64,000 bases of DNA, taken from positions 41,734,525 through 41,798,524 of the forward strand of contig OZ038390.1 in assembly GCA_964036045.1 (NCBI GenBank), read 5' to 3'. The DNA comes from Eutreptiella sp. 'Long Island Sound 2002' (Eukaryota > Euglenozoa > Euglenophyceae > Eutreptiales > Eutreptiaceae). Shown piece after piece: positions 35,306 through 46,279 of the stretch. The position numbers and the translations under genes are program-made. The first letter of the stretch is position 1. Each line of letters opens with the position of its first letter. The notes under the pieces are model-generated. The model had not been told where the DNA came from. It saw only the letters and a list, made by a program, of their open reading frames with translations, and made no database searches.

Positions 35306-35388
35306 TCGCCCCCCCCTACCTTCCCCCCCCTACCTTCCCCCCCTACCCCCCCCCCCTACCTCCAAGGTAGGGGGGGGCGACTTCGTGC
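35306..35388. repeat. fold-back at transposon right end
   Basis: An internal copy of the terminal motif (GAGTCG, eight C, TACC, from about 35306) faces the terminal one (GGTA, eight G, CGAC, 35366-35381) across about 45 bp of further C tracts. The right end can fold on itself as well as pair with the left end. Confidence 0.75.
35365..35388 (-). repeat. right terminal inverted repeat of KDZ-like element
   Basis: AGGTA, eight G, CGACTTCGTGC. Perfect complement of 29239-29262. Confidence 0.85.
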
Positions 35389-35396
35389 GATATATG

Positions 35397-35404
35397 AACC
35401 GCTG
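35397..35404. repeat. putative 8-bp target-site duplication, right copy
   Basis: AACCGCTG, identical to 29228-29235, directly after the right end CGATATATG. Confidence 0.65.
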
Positions 35405-35467
35405 CCGGCTGCCACATGTAATTGATGTGCTGTCCTCCTGACCTCCTGATCTCATCTGCACTTGCAG

Positions 35468-35706
35468 GCAACACACCCCAAGAACGCTGGCAGACCTTGC
35501 AAATGGAAAAGATATTCCCTTGCTGCAAGGATATCCGCGGAGATTTGTCCCGTGCCTACGGCTTCTGGCATGAGTCCATCCGCGTTGTGGCTAAATTAGA
35601 GAAGGGGTCGGCCATTGCAGGCCCATTGTACCAGCAGTTTGTGGAAGCTGATCGCCTCCTCTGCAACACCATGGCTGCTTTCAGCATCCCCCCATATCCG
35701 CGGTAA
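35468..35706 (+). CDS. MKT1: MKT1-like protein, terminal exon 11
   Basis: Acceptor CACTTGCAG ends at 35467. The single G left over at 28701 plus GC here restores a glycine codon and an open frame of 78 codons to TAA (35704-35706). The peptide has MEKIFPCCKDIRGDLSRA, YGFWHESIRVVAKLEKGS and LYQQFVEADRLL. This matches the helical end of Mkt1 proteins as I recall it (FP...D...DL..A..FW....V..L...G.I....F..AD..L). It is separated from exon 10 by a 6,766-nt intron holding the KDZ-like transposon. Without this exon the protein would end 47 residues short, with an unrelated 32-residue tail. Family placement is from memory of the motif pattern; the splice phase match is seen directly. Confidence 0.8.
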
Positions 35707-38700
35707 TCGGCAACCCAATGGTATGAGGCTGGTTTGGGGCTTTTTTTGTGTTTGCTGCTGCCTTGTTGAGGGACACGCACGTGACGGCGCCAAAACCCTC
35801 AAGGGGCAGGGGGCACCTCTGCTGCGCCACATTGGTGTAGAAAACCAGCATTAGCCCCGGATGCTTCAATGCATGTCCGGGCCAGCAAGTGGGGACGCAG
35901 CTGGAGGGCGAAATGACCGTGCACTGGCTTCCGAATGGGGTTGATCCAGTCCCACATGCACCGTGAACACATTGCATGGAGCATCCAGTGGCTACAATAC
36001 CACTCGTAATTGCACATCATACTGCAGCTGCTGTACGCGGCTGCTCAACAAACTGTACAGGGGAAGTGGCGGTGTTCGGTGTTCAACCAAGATGAGAGGC
36101 AGCTGTTTGCCACTGCATTGCTTTTTTGACTGCCCATGAGCTTTGAAATTTGGCACATTTGCCAATCTGCATTCAACAATTCTGCTCTCACGCCTCGCCT
36201 CTTGTCCCTCATTTGTCATTGGTCAATACATTCTCATTCAGTCCTGTGCTGCTCCATATCTGCCCGCGCAAATAAGCGGCTGACTCAGGCAGGTTTCCTA
36301 TGTTTTGCTACGTTTTCAACCGCCTGGAGAAACATTGCAGCAAGTAACACCCAAAAGCAAATGTTGAGTGTGGTCAGCTGTTGGTGCTTCAACTGAAGTT
36401 CTCCGGATTGCTGTCTCTTGGCTGTATCCAATTTGCCATATGATGTAAGAAAGCGTTTGTAGCACACGACTCAGGACCATATATTCTGACAAGGGCTCCT
36501 TTGGGCACACCCACAGACGGAGCATGATGTATCGAATTTTCGATGGCTTTAGGTGCCGCACCATCTTGGGATACGATTGCTTCCAGCAACCTTTTCTATT
36601 GTTTGCCGCATTTCATGTCAGGTAGCGGCTGGTGTTGTACAATTCAGTGGTGCTGGGGTCCCAAGACAGGTCGAATAGTTTTGTGCCCGTTGGTGCAGTA
36701 AATATTCGGGTCCAGGCATCAATGCAAGTGGTCGGGGTGTGTCGGTTTATTGCAATATCACAGGTGCACAGCTTTATCCCTTGTTCACTACAGTTTTAGC
36801 GTGGGAGTGGTATTGGTGGGAATGATTGTGTGGGCATTTGCGACATTCGTATTTCAATGGTGTGAAGCAAGTTATTGCCGCGCTTGCAGACGGGCTAACA
36901 GCAGTCACCATGCATTCATAGATTTTGTGTGCTGCTGTGGCCGGATTTTTGTGGCGAGTCCCATCAGAATTGCACTATTTCTCAATCTATCAGCTGCCCG
37001 TCTGCGCCAGTCTGAGATAGCCCTGGTCCTTTCTAGCGAAGGTCTTTTCAGTCTTTTCACTGGTTGTTGGACGGTGCATGGCACTCATGGAGCAGGCAAG
37101 TTTCTGCATGCATGCTGTGCCAAGGGCATGGCCTTTGCAAGTGTACACGGTGAAAGAACAAGACCCATGTCCCATACTGTTCTGGCAGGTATGAAATGTT
37201 TAAATGTGGACCGAATCTCTAGTGCCCGCTTGTGCCGTCAGAAGTTTGGCCTGTTGGTTTAACCGTACCACGCAGCAATTCCCTCATTTCTGCATTTTCT
37301 TTCTTTTTTTTTTTTACGACATGAAGACTCCATGTTGACACCATTCCCATGTTGGAAGATCATGCATCATTCATGTTGAGGTGTATCGCCCTTCTGACCA
37401 GCTTGGTGGATCCAAACAATTGGAGTGGGGAAGACGCGTCTGACCCGCCGCGGGGGCCCCCTATTCCTTGCGTCGCTTGGTAAGCAAGCAGGCGGAGGGT
37501 CTTGTTCATTGTCAGCCTCGATGGCCTCGGTTACAGTGGGTTGAGGGGACTGAAAAATCTTTTTCATTCTTGATCATGAGCAGCAAAAGGACAAAAAAGG
37601 AAAGGTGATGTGATCTGATTCGATCCAGTCTTGGTACAGTTCTCATGGAACTCCCTCAGCATACCAACATTCGCACCTCGTTCTATCTTCGTCACGCCCC
37701 CCCTCCCCCCCGGGCCCCCGCTTGTGGATGTTTGCGTCCAGGACAGGATCCTGATATGAAACATGAGATCCTGACACATGACGCACACCCTGAGAACGTC
37801 TAAAGTGCTGTTTGCACTAGAGATTCTCTAAATACTTGATCATTGCAAGATAGCCTTCTAAGGTGGTTGCGCTCACTGCGGTGTCTTTTCGGCTGAAGGC
37901 TGTGGTTGAACAAAAAGCGGGGGCTCCCTCGGAACACTGTTGATCCCTCATTGAGCGCTGCAAGATTTGGAAGGGTTCGCATGTGCCTGTGTCATTTTTA
38001 TCGTTTCTGTGAAGCACAGCTCTCTAAGATCCAAAATGTATGACAAGTAAAATGCAGACCTTTCTTGTGGTCCTTTGCGGCATGTCTGTAACGCACTGTC
38101 ATGTGTTGTATTTTTTATGCAAGGGTATGCAAACAAAGCTGTTTTGGGTGAGAGTCTTGCAGTGGGAGAGTTGTCGCTCTAGTTTCACCGCTTGTTGCTC
38201 ATTGGCTGTGCTGCAAGCGCGCGTGGATGAGTGAAATGCGACGTTTCATACGTCGAGTATCATTTTCCAACAGAATTTGATTGGTTGGTTATGGCCGATG
38301 CACCCCCCCCCCCCCCGGTTTTCATGTATTCTGAACTGCGGTGCACGCTCGTAGGTATGGGAAGTAGGTTGCAGAGGCACGTCAGATTTCCGCCAGGGAG
38401 ATTCTTGCCCTGTTGGTATGGGAGTGGATTATGGGGTCATGCACTGCATTACAGAGTCGGCCATGCGTCGGAATAGGCAATGGTGCATTACTGTTTCAAG
38501 CCTGAAGAAAATTGATGCGTTTTCACAAACTCTCTCAAACCCCCCTCCTCCTTTTCTACTCCCAGCTGCGAGCTCAATGCAAGTGCCCAAACTAACAACG
38601 CAATGCAGATCTCTAACAAGCACACACAACGTGACCTTATATCAGCAGGGAAGTTCTCAAGACGAGGCGAGCCCCGCGGCTGCCTTGTGGGCTCAGCTGG

Positions 38701-39559
38701 GTGGCCTTCGACACTGGTTAACCCTGTCCATTTCACAGCTCCATTGATTGACCCATAAGTATTTCCCTCCTAGACATGGGTTCCCTTTCACGCACCGTGT
38801 GGCGACGGGAGGGGGCCAGGAAGGAGATGGGAGAAGTCTGATATGACGCCCCCACTCTGACCTGTCCCTCCTGACGCAAGAGCGTGCATTCAAAGGCTCG
38901 TGCCTCCTCGATATGGTGACCCCTCCCCCCTTCCTCCAGACGCACAAACAGATCGACACTTGAGTTGCAGCAGCTGGTGGATAATTGCGTGACGTGATTT
39001 GTTTTGTGTCTGTGGTTGCACACAAACATCATTCAGCACAGCTGCTCGCCTCACACCTGGTCACGGAACAGCACATCACAGACAGAATTGGTTTTCGGCT
39101 GACAGCCCACAATTCTGTGCACCTCGTACATGTAATTGACTCTACCGCTCAATACATCACGCCACCGACACTGAGGTTTTCCCCATCCCACCCTTTTGCA
39201 CCACCCGTTTCGTTGCTGGTTTGTGCTTTTAGACATCAGTCTCCTGAGCTCCTGGAGGGTGGTTTTCATCAGTTTTGTTTGAAGGTTTGCGTCTATTTGA
39301 GGTCTGAGCCACTGGCGTCTCGATATTGTGTTTTGATAGGTTTCGGGTTCCATTTATCCTTTCCCTCCCATTTTGCATTACCTCTGTCCCCTTCTTGCAT
39401 CTTTTTTCCAAAAATGGGCTACTGATTGATTGGGGGGGATCGTTGACAACCAACCAAGTTTCAGCCTTTGAATCGGAGAAATTGAGAACCTTCTCTTTTT
39501 TGGTCAGTGGCGTGGTGGAGGGTGTGTAGTGTGCAATGGATTGTTTTCCGTGATTCCCC

Positions 39560-40003
39560 AGACACTGGGGGATGGGGGACATGTATGGATCCATGAAATT
39601 GAATTTTGCTGAAAGCGAGGATATATCCCTTGTTGCCCATCTTCTCAGCAACATGCTCTCACCAGCGAAGCCAGTTGCCTGAGCTCTTGCGGGGCAGTGG
39701 AATGAGGTCTGTGCAGTTGTACATCTTGTGCAAGCCTTTCCATGAGGGGAGCAGCTGGTGCTTTTCTGTTTGTGTGTACATTTTTAGTAGATAAGTAGCC
39801 ACGGTAAGATTTCCACAGCCTGAACTGTCCAGTGCTCGGGGATAACAGTGACCCATCCGGCAGCTTTCTGAGCTGAATTCAGTCGCCATGATAGGTGTCC
39901 AGGTCGTACTGGAATGGTTTGCAGTGCTGCTGGTTAGCTTTTTTTGGGCAGTGTTCCACTGAACATCAGTTTCAGCAGCAGGGCATCCAGGCCAGATGCT
40001 CAC
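39560..40003 (-). pseudogene. unassigned coding-like fragment with in-frame stop
   Basis: The minus strand reads a coherent-looking peptide with LTVATYLLKMY, LLPSWKGLHKMYNC and NWLRW. A TGA at 39659-39661 follows, and the same frame continues EHVAEKMGNKGY and FSKIQFHGSIHV. The composition looks protein-like, and the continuation past a single stop suggests a decayed gene or an unrecognised intron. I do not recognise the family. Confidence 0.25.
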
Positions 40004-40288
40004 GCCAACCTCTCTTAATCAATGTAGCCATTTTCCAGGAGATCCACAGTTTGTAAAGACCTGTTTTGTATCTATTGAAGTTGATGGGAGTATGGTTGCT
40101 GGACCAAAGGATTCAACACTGTTGCTGCTGACAGCTCGCGACAAGGTCACCATGGCATTGTTACTTTGGCACACAGCAGACCATGTACATAACCAGTGCA
40201 ATGGATAGTCGAGGTTAACGGAGGAATTTGGGAGATAAGAGGTAAATTGAAAAAGAGAGCTGAGCCCACTGCAAGTGATTAGGATCTT

Positions 40289-40292
<4 letters not shown>

Positions 40293-40362
<70 letters not shown>
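40293..40362. repeat. (TC)n(TG)n compound microsatellite
   Basis: A TC run followed directly by a TG run, about 70 bp in total. Confidence 0.9.
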
Positions 40363-40919
40363 TGGGTGCACGGGGGCATGCATACTCCGTATCTGTGCAT
40401 CCAGTTGCTCCCCAAATGACAGTTGATGATCTCAAGGACCTGGAGAATTGATCATGTTTGAAGGATGGGGTCTGGAGGGTACATGACTGATCATGCATTG
40501 TCACGACCATAGAAAGGGGGATGGAGATGCTCAGCACACGGTGCAAACTGGGGGTGCTGTTGATGAACTACAGCAAGCGGTTGCCCGTCAGAAGGCCGCG
40601 TGAGTGTGTACGATAGTCATACCACATATCAAAAAATGGCACCAGAAAGGCAGAGAATTGCCATGGATGCGAAATATGGACAACTGGATAATTTCCAGAT
40701 TACTAAATATTATGCGAGGAGTGGGTGGACACAATGGATAGAGAGTGGCAGACTTTGCTGAAGGCCACACTGCACCACAGGCGCATGTGAGTCAAGAATG
40801 AGGTACAGCATTGTGTGACAAGCCAGATAGCGGCCCCAAAGTGGGCAGTGGCTCTGATTTGGGAAGTGGTCGGAGACATAGAACTAGCATGATTGAGCAG
40901 CTCACTGAACTCCCACGCT

Positions 40920-43612
40920 TTATGGTACCCTGCGGTCAGTTGGCCCCCATGTCTTATGGTACTGTCAATGTTTGCTCTGTGGTGCCGTGTGGGAGGGGAC
41001 CAAGTGACCACAGGATACCATAAGACATGGGGACCAACTGACCACAGGGTACCATAGGGCCAAGTGACCACAGGGTACCATAATGCCTGGGGACCAACTG
41101 ACCGCAGGGTACCATAATGCCTGGGGACAAACTGACCGCAGGGTACCATAATGCCTGGGGACGAACTGACCACAGGGTACCATAATGCCTGGGGACGAAC
41201 TGACCACAGGGTACCATAAGACATGGGGACCAACTGATCACAGGGTACCATAATGCCTGGGGACGAACTGACCACAGGGTACCATAATGCCTGGGGACGA
41301 ACTGACCGCAGGGTACCATAATGCCTGGGGACGAACTGACCACAGGGTACCATAATGCCTGGGGACGAACTGACCACAGGGTACCATAATGCCTGGGGAC
41401 GAACTGACCACAGGGTACCATAATGCCTGGGGACGAACTGACCACAGGGTACCATAATGCCTGGGGACGAACCGATCGCAGGGTACCATAATGCCTGGGG
41501 ACGAACTGACCGCAGGGTACCATAATGCCTGGGGACGAACTGACCACAGGGTACCATAATGCCTGGGGACGAACTGACCACAGGATACCATAAGACATGG
41601 GGACCAACTGACCACAGGGTACCATAATGCCTGGGGACGAACTGACCACAGGGTACCATAATGCCTGGGGACGAACTGACCACAGGGTACCATAATGCCT
41701 GGGGACGAACTGACCGCAGGGTACCATAATGCCTGGGGACGAACTGACCGCAGGGTACCATAATGCCTGGGGACGAACCGATCGCAGGGTACCATAATGC
41801 CTGGGGACCAACTGACCGCAGGGTACCATAATGCCTGGGGATGAACCGATCGCAGGGTACCATAATGCCTGGGGACCAATTGACCGCAGGGTACCATAAT
41901 GCCTGGGGACGAACTGAACACTGGGTACCATAATGCCTGGGGACGAACTGACCACAGGGTACCATAATGCCTGGGGACGAACTGACCACAGGGTACCATA
42001 ATGCCTGGGGACGAACCGATCGCAGGGTACCATAATGCCTGGGGATGAACCGATCGCAGGGTACCATAATGCCTGGGGACCAACTGACCGCAGGGTACCA
42101 TAATGCCTGGGGACGAACTGACCACAGGGTAACATAATGCCTGGGGACGAACTGACCACAGGATACCATAAGACATGCGGACCAACTGACCACAGGGTAC
42201 CATAAGACATGGGGACCAACTGACCACAGGGTACCATAATGCCTGGGGACGAACTGACCACAGGGTACCATAATGCCTGGGGACGAACTGACCACAGGGT
42301 ACCATAATGCCTGGGGACGAACTGACCGCAGGGTACCATAATGCCTGGGGACGAACCGATCGCAGGGTACCATAATGCCTGGGGATGAACCGATCGCAGG
42401 GTACCATAATGCCTGGGGACCAACTGACCGCAGGGTACCATAATGCCTGGGGACGAACTGACCGCAGGGTACCAGAAGGCCTGGGGACGAACTGACCGCA
42501 GGGTACCATAATGCCTGGGGACGAACTGACCGCAGGGTACCATAATGCCTGGGGACGAACTGACCGCAGGATACCATAATGCCTGGGGACGAACTGACCG
42601 CAGGGTACCATAATGCCTGGGGACGAATGGACCGCAGGGTACCATAATGCCTGGGGACGAACTGACCGCAGGGTACCATAATGCCTGGGGACGAACTGAC
42701 CACAGGGTACCACAATGCCTGGGGACGAACTGACCACAGGATACCATAAGACATGGGGACCAACTGACCACAGGGTACCACAGGGCCAAGTAACCGCAGG
42801 GTACCATGATGCCTGGGGACAAACTGACCGCAGGGTACCATAATGCCTGGGGACAAACTGACCACAGGGTACCACAATGCCTGGGGACGAACTGACCACA
42901 GGATACCACAAGACATGGGGACCAACTGACCACAGGGTACCATAATGCCTGGGGACGAACTGACCGCAGGGTACCATAATGCCTGGGGACCAACTGACCG
43001 CAGGGTACCATAATGCCTGGGGACAAACCGATCGCAGGGTACCATAATGCCTGGGGACGAAACGATCGCAGGGTACCATAATGCCTGGGGACCAACTGAC
43101 CGCAGGGTACCATAATGCCTGGGGACGAACCGATCGCAGGGTACCAGAATGCCTCGGGACCAACTGACCGCAGGGTACCAGAAGGCCTGGGGACCAACTG
43201 ACCGCAGGGTACCATAATGCCTGGGGACGAACCGATCGCAGGGTACCATAATGCCTGGGGACGAACTGACCGCAGGATACCATAATGCCTGGGGACGAAC
43301 TGACCACAGGGTACCATAATGCCTGGGGACGAACTGACCACAGGGTACCATAATGCCTGGGGACGAACTGACCGCAGGGTACCAGAAGGCCTGGGGACGA
43401 ACTGACCACAGGATACCATAATGCCTGGGGACGAACTGACCACAGGATACCATAAGACATGGGGACCAACTGACCACAGGTCACTATAGGCCAAGTAACC
43501 GCAGGGTACCATAATGCCTGGGGACAAACTCACCACAGGGTACCATAAGACATGGGGACGAACTGACCACAGGATACCATAATGCCTGGGGGTGAACTGA
43601 CCACAGGGTGCA
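40920..43612. repeat. 34-bp minisatellite, open in all three minus frames
   Basis: About 75-80 units of 34 bp (ACCATAATGCCTGGGGACGA followed by ACTGACCACAGGGT), each with a GGTACC site. Variants include AAGACATGGGGACC units, GATCGCAGGG units and a few shortened units with GGGCCAAGTGACC. The leftmost unit (40920-40962) is inverted relative to the rest. The unit length is 1 modulo 3, so each minus frame passes through the same 34-residue cycle (VPCGQFVPRHYGTLRSV...), and all three frames stay open for 750-920 codons. No start context or flanking domain argues that it is translated. I take it as a satellite whose unit happens to lack minus-strand stops. Confidence 0.9.
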
Positions 43613-43629
43613 CAGGTGCGCAGAATAGG

Positions 43630-44129
43630 CATGAGTTTTCATAAATGATGCCACTAGAGTGCATAGGCAAGTGGTAGATCAAGCCTACAACAAACAGTGA
43701 TCAAGCCTGCAATAAAAGGAAGATATCCCATCAAGCACCAACAACAGCAGTATGCTGCAGCACCAAATTCTGGAAGCTGTTGGTACGGGTATTGAAGCAT
43801 GCCGCTGTGGCCTGAATTTTTCACACGGTTAACCATTTTTCTTGACACGTTATTTAACTCGTGGACCCTTTGTTGCATAGGCATGACAGAGCTGGATGGT
43901 GGCTGAGTTGCGGAGGGGAGTGCCATGCACGCAGTGTGAAGTTTTGGATGTTGGCAAATACGCGAGCCCTAGTTTCGGCCCGTTTTCACAAGTTTTTGGT
44001 TCCGTACCAGGGTATTTTTCAGCTTCTTCAGCATTTAGGATGTGGCATATTTGAATTGTGAACTCTTTTTGCCCATTTTCAAACACTTGCACCTCCCTAC
44101 CTGGGCAGTTTTTCTGTCAATTTGTTCAA
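43630..44129. other. no gene recognised
   Basis: Flank of the minisatellite; short ORFs only. Confidence 0.4.
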
Positions 44130-44476
44130 TGAGTGCCATGGACGGGCATGAAATGCAACCACATTTTGACTCCCATCAGCCTCACGCCCCAGCAGAGAAG
44201 AGGATTGCTAAACAAGCCAGAGAAACTCAGCAGCTACGCGAGCAGCCGGCCAGGGCATCAGCCAAGGAAGGTCCGACGCTCCCTCCCTCGTCCGTGCCGG
44301 AGTTGAAAAAGGCCCTCGAACGACCCCAGCTGCAGTGGATGAGACTTATAGTGTCTAACTTGAAAGCCAATGTCAGGCTGAGGGCTGGAGAAGTCCGCGA
44401 AGTCCCGCGGCGACCGGAGTTCAAGGGTACTGTTGTATTTTACAAGGCTGAGTGGCTTGTTCATAACGGCAATTGA
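44130..44476 (+). CDS. unassigned small ORF, possible exon
   Basis: From ATG 44130 (MSAMDGHEMQPHF) a 115-codon frame runs to TGA at 44474-44476. It is charged and Q/A/E-rich in its first half (EKRIAKQARETQQLREQPAR, likely helical). A more ordered end reads QWMRLIVSNLKANVRLRAG and FKGTVVFYKAEWLVHNG. I do not recognise it. The composition looks coding, and it may be an exon of a gene continuing into 44667-45197 on the same strand. Confidence 0.35.
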
Positions 44477-44666
44477 TTACCAAGTTTGAAAGCAGTTTCG
44501 TTGTTCTCCTGTGCTGTCTCGCCGTGCTACTGGACAGGTGACAGGTATTCTTGAAAGAGTATCTTAGCCTTTGCGTGTGCAGTATGCACGCAGTGCAAGA
44601 ATTTGGCCAAGGTATTTGACTCCAATTTGAAAGGTCTTTGGTTCAATTTGGAGAAACATCAAGTTT

Positions 44667-45197
44667 TTGCCTTTTAGCTCTTCTCTGCGATTCCAACGAT
44701 TTTTTTTTTTGGGTGGCTTTGTTCCATGTCAACTTCTGAGGCTACTCCCACAGGGGTTTCACCAGTCACAAGAATCTACAAGGAACAAGGAGACGACCAC
44801 GAGTACCGCTGATGGTTTACAGTGGGCCATTGGGGAAGGTACTGGGGACCACATTAGCCTGAATGACAGCCAAGGTGAGTCCCAAGCTGGGAAAGTAAAT
44901 GGCAATCTTTGTGCCCTTTGCTTATCTACACAAGGGACCATGTTGAAGGACTTTGTCCCGGCGAAAAATGTGAAGCAACCAGACGGTTCATATGCACGGA
45001 AATGTGGTGCACATGCCCGGAAAGCTGCTGTTTCCAAAGTTGTACCACCCGAGGTAGCAGAAGATCACCTCAACAACCGCCCACTATCATTGTCAATGTT
45101 TCTGCCCCACAACCTGAACCTACAGCAGCAATTGTATTTAGACAGCCAAAGTCATGAAGTTTTGAAACTTTCGCTTAGATTTGAAATGTTACTGTAG
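44667..45197 (+). CDS. unassigned ORF with Cys/His cluster, possible exon
   Basis: A 176-codon open frame, probably real only in its second half. That part has NLCALCLSTQGTMLKDFVP followed by a segment ending RKCGAHARKAA, spacing C-x2-C-x25-C-x2-H, which could bind zinc. The first part includes a phenylalanine run from a T tract and is doubtful. The first in-frame start lies in a weak context, so it may be an internal exon. Family unknown. Confidence 0.3.
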   Translation: MPFSSSLRFQRFFFLGGFVPCQLLRLLPQGFHQSQESTRNKETTTSTADGLQWAIGEGTGDHISLNDSQGESQAGKVNGNLCALCLSTQGTMLKDFVPAKNVKQPDGSYARKCGAHARKAAVSKVVPPEVAEDHLNNRPLSLSMFLPHNLNLQQQLYLDSQSHEVLKLSLRFEMLL

Positions 45198-45299
45198 CGA
45201 TGTGGCGTCTACGGAAATTGGCAGTGCGCGCGGGCCGGAATCAGAAAGATGTCCTTGATTAGTGCCCTAGATATTTTGATGAAATCCTGCAGGTTTTGA

Positions 45300-46189
45300 A
45301 GTTGAAAATCCAAACCAAAGCAGCAAGTAGAGCAAGAACAGGATGTGGATCGAATCAATGAATAGTTTTGAAATCCAATGTAACACAGAAGGGCTGCAGA
45401 TAGACAAAGCAGGTATAAATACAAAGATTCAATCACAAAAGAATAAAACAAAAGATTTTTATATGAAAACTGGCATGACTCTTGCCTCCCAATTAGCCTC
45501 AAGCACTTCATGTGCACTCTTTTGGATGAAATGGAGTTGGTTAGGAATATGGGGCAAAGGAGTTAGGCGAGACACAGATTATGACTTGGCCAAGCAATTG
45601 AATTCAGAAACAGTTAAAAAGTAGAACCACAATAAGTGGTAGAAACAATTGAGTATAGGGTTCTTGGGGTGGGAGACCACTAGGCTTAACCTCCAAGGCC
45701 TAAGGCATGAAATGCCTATTTTATTTCGGTATATCCTCCATGAAGGAAGATACCTCCGCTCAGTTGAGTGGTAGGGGTGAACTTCATGGGGGGCTAGGGT
45801 TATAACCCTAGTTACTTTGAGAAAGTGTACTTAGAGCTTCAAAAGAGGGATAAAAATACTTAAGTAAGTCTTAGCATCAATAAAAGGGTTTTAAGGGGGG
45901 CTTGGCCTGGATCAAGCCCTCCAAGAAAGACATGGCAGTGACTTTTTCTTACTCCCCCCTAGAGTACTAGTTGATCAAGCTAGTAGGACCAAGGAAAAAG
46001 GCTCAAATATTCCCAAAATTACCTCAGAAAATGCATTAAACCTACCAGAAACACTCTCATCAGTTCATAGAAGCCTATCACACTGTAGGTACCCTTGAAA
46101 AACAGTGTAATGTACCGTGAATGATGTCCCTTAGATGGGGCATTCCTCAAAAGTCGCCGGCGTGCGACGAAAACTTTTGGTAAAAAGTT
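45300..46189. other. A/T-rich segment, possible interspersed repeat
   Basis: Shares a 20-bp string (ACTTTTTCTTACTCCCCCCT, 45950-45970) and weaker phrases (GAAGGGCTGCAG; AGCAAGTAGA.CAAGA-like) with 55164-55945, in the same orientation. This suggests two diverged copies of one repeat family. Confidence 0.4.
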
Positions 46190-46262
46190 TGGGGGTAGTG
46201 GGGTTTGAACCTAGGACTCCCTCCTTAGAGCACATATGCTTGCCCACCAGGCCACACTCGAA
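46190..46262 (-). repeat. degenerate tRNA-like segment (possible SINE head)
   Basis: The minus strand has a box-A-like TGGCCTGGTGGGCAAGC and a box-B-like GGTTCAAACCC about 30 bp apart. The T arm and acceptor stem do not pair properly, so it is not a working tRNA. A tRNA-derived SINE or a tRNA pseudogene is more likely. Confidence 0.4.
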
Positions 46263-46279
46263 CGCTCCTATGCGGACGG

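Larger units (their letters stand above)
29236..35396 (-). mobile_element. KDZ-like DNA transposon inserted in last MKT1 intron
   Basis: About 6.16 kb between two copies of AACCGCTG. The ends share a 24-bp perfect inverted repeat: GCACGAAGTCG, eight C and TACCT at 29239-29262; its complement at 35365-35388. Outside this core the left end has 3 extra bases and the right end 8 (CATATATC read inward). Inside are C-tract repeats at both ends, an 83-bp minisatellite, a multi-exon transposase gene on the minus strand, and hairpin-rich repeats next to the gene's 5' side. KDZ (Kyakuja-Dileera-Zisupton) elements are known from fungi, animals and algae; from memory they make target duplications of about 8 bp. 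The element is antisense to MKT1. Removing it leaves an intron of about 0.6 kb. Confidence 0.75.
35707..40900. other. downstream of MKT1; no confident gene
   Basis: Contains the MKT1 3' untranslated region, then sequence with only unrecognised ORFs. The longest, 36750-37262 (+), is hydrophobic at its start but matches no family I know. C runs occur at about 37687 and 38303. A possible decayed gene is listed separately at 39560-40003. Confidence 0.4.

Noticed and set aside
29249-35365. Telomere-like CCCTA repeats
   Set aside because: C-run lengths vary and there is no fixed 6-7 bp unit; they belong to the transposon's subterminal tracts.
29535-43612. CRISPR-like arrays
   Set aside because: The 83-bp and 34-bp arrays have no unique spacers between repeats and the context is eukaryotic.
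40703-43632. Three overlapping 750-920 codon minus-strand ORFs
   Set aside because: They are the three frames of the 34-bp minisatellite; no start context, domain or flanking coding sequence supports translation.
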